The notes beneath the pieces were generated by a model. It saw nothing but the letters and a program-made list of their open reading frames with translations, did not search any database and had not been told where the DNA came from. From Candidatus Gallimonas intestinigallinarum (lineage in GTDB: Bacteria > Bacillota_A > Clostridia > Christensenellales > Borkfalkiaceae), in NCBI GenBank assembly GCA_019116405.1, contig DXBS01000110.1, positions 1 through 6,670 on the forward strand: DNA of 6,670 nucleotides, written 5' to 3'. The position numbers and the translations under genes are program-made. Shown here one piece after another: positions 5,752 through 6,670 of the stretch (the stretch's first letter is position 1; the number at the start of each line of letters is the position of its first letter).

Positions 5752-6483
5752 ATGGGAATCAGAAAGAAGTTAAAAAATTCGGCACAGTCCGACATTCGCG
5801 CGACACAGACGGAGCGTGACCGCGCATTTTTGCGCCAGCTGGAAGGAGACATGCAGCTTTCGGAGCAGCACGCGGCGGCGCGTAAAAGACGCAATCGGCG
5901 CATATTTTCGACGGTCGGCGCGCTTGCTGCCATCTGCCTGATCACGGTCGCGGTCGTCCTGCCGCAGCAGCTCTCCTATTTGCCGATGATGCATTCCGGC
6001 GAATCGGACAACGGCGCCGATGCGCCCGATGCGCTGTCGCCGTCGCCCGGCGCGGATGATCCCGGCGATGTGCCCGCCGAGGACGAGTCCTGGCAGGATG
6101 CGCTCGGCGATCTCGTGCTCTATCTGGACGGCTGGCAGTATTCGGCTGAGGAAGTCCGGGAGGGCGGCGTCGTGGCGTACTATGCCTTCTCCCTCGCGCA
6201 AAACAGAGAGAGGGGCGACGTCACCTTGCAGATGGATATCCCCGTCGGCGGGTATGACTACGGCGGCTTCCCGCTCGATGCGCCGCAGACGGTGACTGCG
6301 GGTGCGTTCACGCTCGTCTACGAGGAGCATATCGCGCAGGACGGAGCGGACTTCACGGCGCAGGCGTGCGGACTCGTGCAGCGCGGCGGCGTGCCGCGCA
6401 TCTATGTGACGCAGTTTTACGGCGTCAATGCAAACTTTCAGGAGACGCTTACCGCGCTGCTCGGCACGCGCGGAGAAACGTAA
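5752..6483 (+). CDS. Single-pass membrane protein, probable anti-sigma factor or sensor partner
   Basis: This 243-residue protein has a charged cytoplasmic segment (1-50, ending in a strongly basic RKRRNRR), one membrane helix at about 51-70, an acidic Pro/Asp-rich linker (82-113), and an outer domain (114-243) with alternating strand-like segments. The basic stretch before the helix predicts the N-terminus inside. The position directly behind an ECF-like sigma gene, same strand with a 51-base gap, is the main reason for suggesting it restrains that factor. The cytoplasmic part is short and lacks the HxxxCxxC zinc motif of ZAS anti-sigma factors. The outer domain only vaguely recalls the DUF4367-like domains of clostridial anti-sigma proteins. 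No strong ribosome site precedes the ATG at 5752 (only GGAATCGG at 5732-5739), so translation may be inefficient. It could instead be an unrelated lipid- or wall-sensing protein. Confidence 0.75.
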   Translation: MGIRKKLKNSAQSDIRATQTERDRAFLRQLEGDMQLSEQHAAARKRRNRRIFSTVGALAAICLITVAVVLPQQLSYLPMMHSGESDNGADAPDALSPSPGADDPGDVPAEDESWQDALGDLVLYLDGWQYSAEEVREGGVVAYYAFSLAQNRERGDVTLQMDIPVGGYDYGGFPLDAPQTVTAGAFTLVYEEHIAQDGADFTAQACGLVQRGGVPRIYVTQFYGVNANFQETLTALLGTRGET

Positions 6484-6520
6484 GAACAACGGGTGATGAA
6501 AAGGGGGGCGGCGGAAAAGC

Positions 6521-6569
6521 GCAATTCCCATAGGGAATAAAATCAAAATAAAATTCATAAAGGAATTGC
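6521..6569 (+). repeat. Competing inverted repeats in the 3' untranslated region
   Basis: GCAATTCC (6521-6528) can pair with GGAATTGC (6562-6569), or its overlapping ATTCCC (6524-6529) can pair with GGGAAT (6533-6538) across ATA. The two pairings exclude each other. The stretch between is very A+T-rich. The function is unknown; it sits between the operon's last stop codon and its terminator. Confidence 0.5.
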
Positions 6570-6583
6570 ACTTTCAAGCGAGA

Positions 6584-6622
6584 AAAAGAGCGATCTTTCG
6601 GAAACGATAGATCGCTTTTTTT
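6584..6622 (+). terminator. Rho-independent terminator of the sigma/membrane-protein operon
   Basis: A stem from about 6586-6600 with 6605-6619, containing one T-T mismatch and one G-T wobble, closes a stable GAAA tetraloop. It ends in seven T residues (6616-6622). The left arm begins with AAAAA, so it may also stop transcription entering from the right. It lies about 100 bases after the membrane-protein stop. The 48 bases after it (6623-6670) are A+T-rich and hold nothing I can identify. Confidence 0.9.
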
Positions 6623-6670
6623 GTGAGAGATTTTCAAAAATTCTAAATGCAACTCGTTATTTTAATAAGT

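Noticed and set aside
6496..6540. Fourteen-codon open frame after the membrane-protein gene
   Set aside because: It has no ribosome site and overlaps the inverted repeats; there is no reason to call it a gene.
5770..6558. Minus-strand open frame (262 codons) opposite the anti-sigma-like gene
   Set aside because: It is very rich in Arg and His with no recognisable domain, and would need a start in the 3' untranslated region. The plus-strand gene has a clear membrane segment and operon context.
6657..6668. TTATT-TT-AATAA palindrome at the right edge
   Set aside because: A short A+T-only repeat cut close to the window end; expected by chance in such composition and no gene context is visible.

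Overview
The window looks like a GC-rich member of the Clostridia (Bacillota), probably an anaerobe. The coding regions are GC-rich. The promoters are A+T-rich and close to the sigma-A consensus (TTGACA / TATAAT, 16-17 bp spacing), two ribosome binding sites are clear purine-rich Shine-Dalgarno sequences, and there is a rubredoxin-first ('reverse') rubrerythrin typical of anaerobic Firmicutes. I cannot name the species from the sequence alone.

Layout. (1) Positions 1-2206 hold the 3' part of argS (arginyl-tRNA synthetase, cut by the left edge) and, overlapping its stop codon by one base, a HAD-family phosphatase of the phosphoglycolate phosphatase type. (2) Positions 2213-2850 are a self-contained unit: sigma-A promoter with a Fur/PerR-like box, reverse rubrerythrin, strong terminator. 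(3) Positions 2882-3582 are another single-gene unit: a consensus promoter, a 181-residue protein of unknown function with two CxxC knuckles, and hairpins ending in a bidirectional terminator. (4) Positions 3587-5021, on the minus strand, hold a 445-residue membrane protein of unknown function with its own promoter; it converges on unit 3. (5) Positions 5116-6622, divergent from unit 4, hold an ECF-like sigma factor followed by a single-pass membrane protein that is probably its anti-sigma partner or sensor, and a terminator.

How the parts fit. Units 1 and 2 are housekeeping and oxidative-stress functions. Unit 5 has the usual shape of a cell-surface signalling pair: a cytoplasmic sigma factor, and a protein with a short basic cytoplasmic end, one membrane helix and an extracytoplasmic domain. 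A sequence resembling an ECF-sigma promoter (TGTAAC-N17-CGTC) spans the end of the sigma gene and the gap before the membrane protein, which suggests the sigma factor may raise the level of its own regulator. The most interesting leads are that internal promoter, the Fur/PerR-like site at the rubrerythrin promoter, and the two unrecognised proteins. I see no mobile element, CRISPR array, tRNA or rRNA. No gene-free stretch exceeds 300 bases; the longest (4925-5199) holds two divergent promoters.
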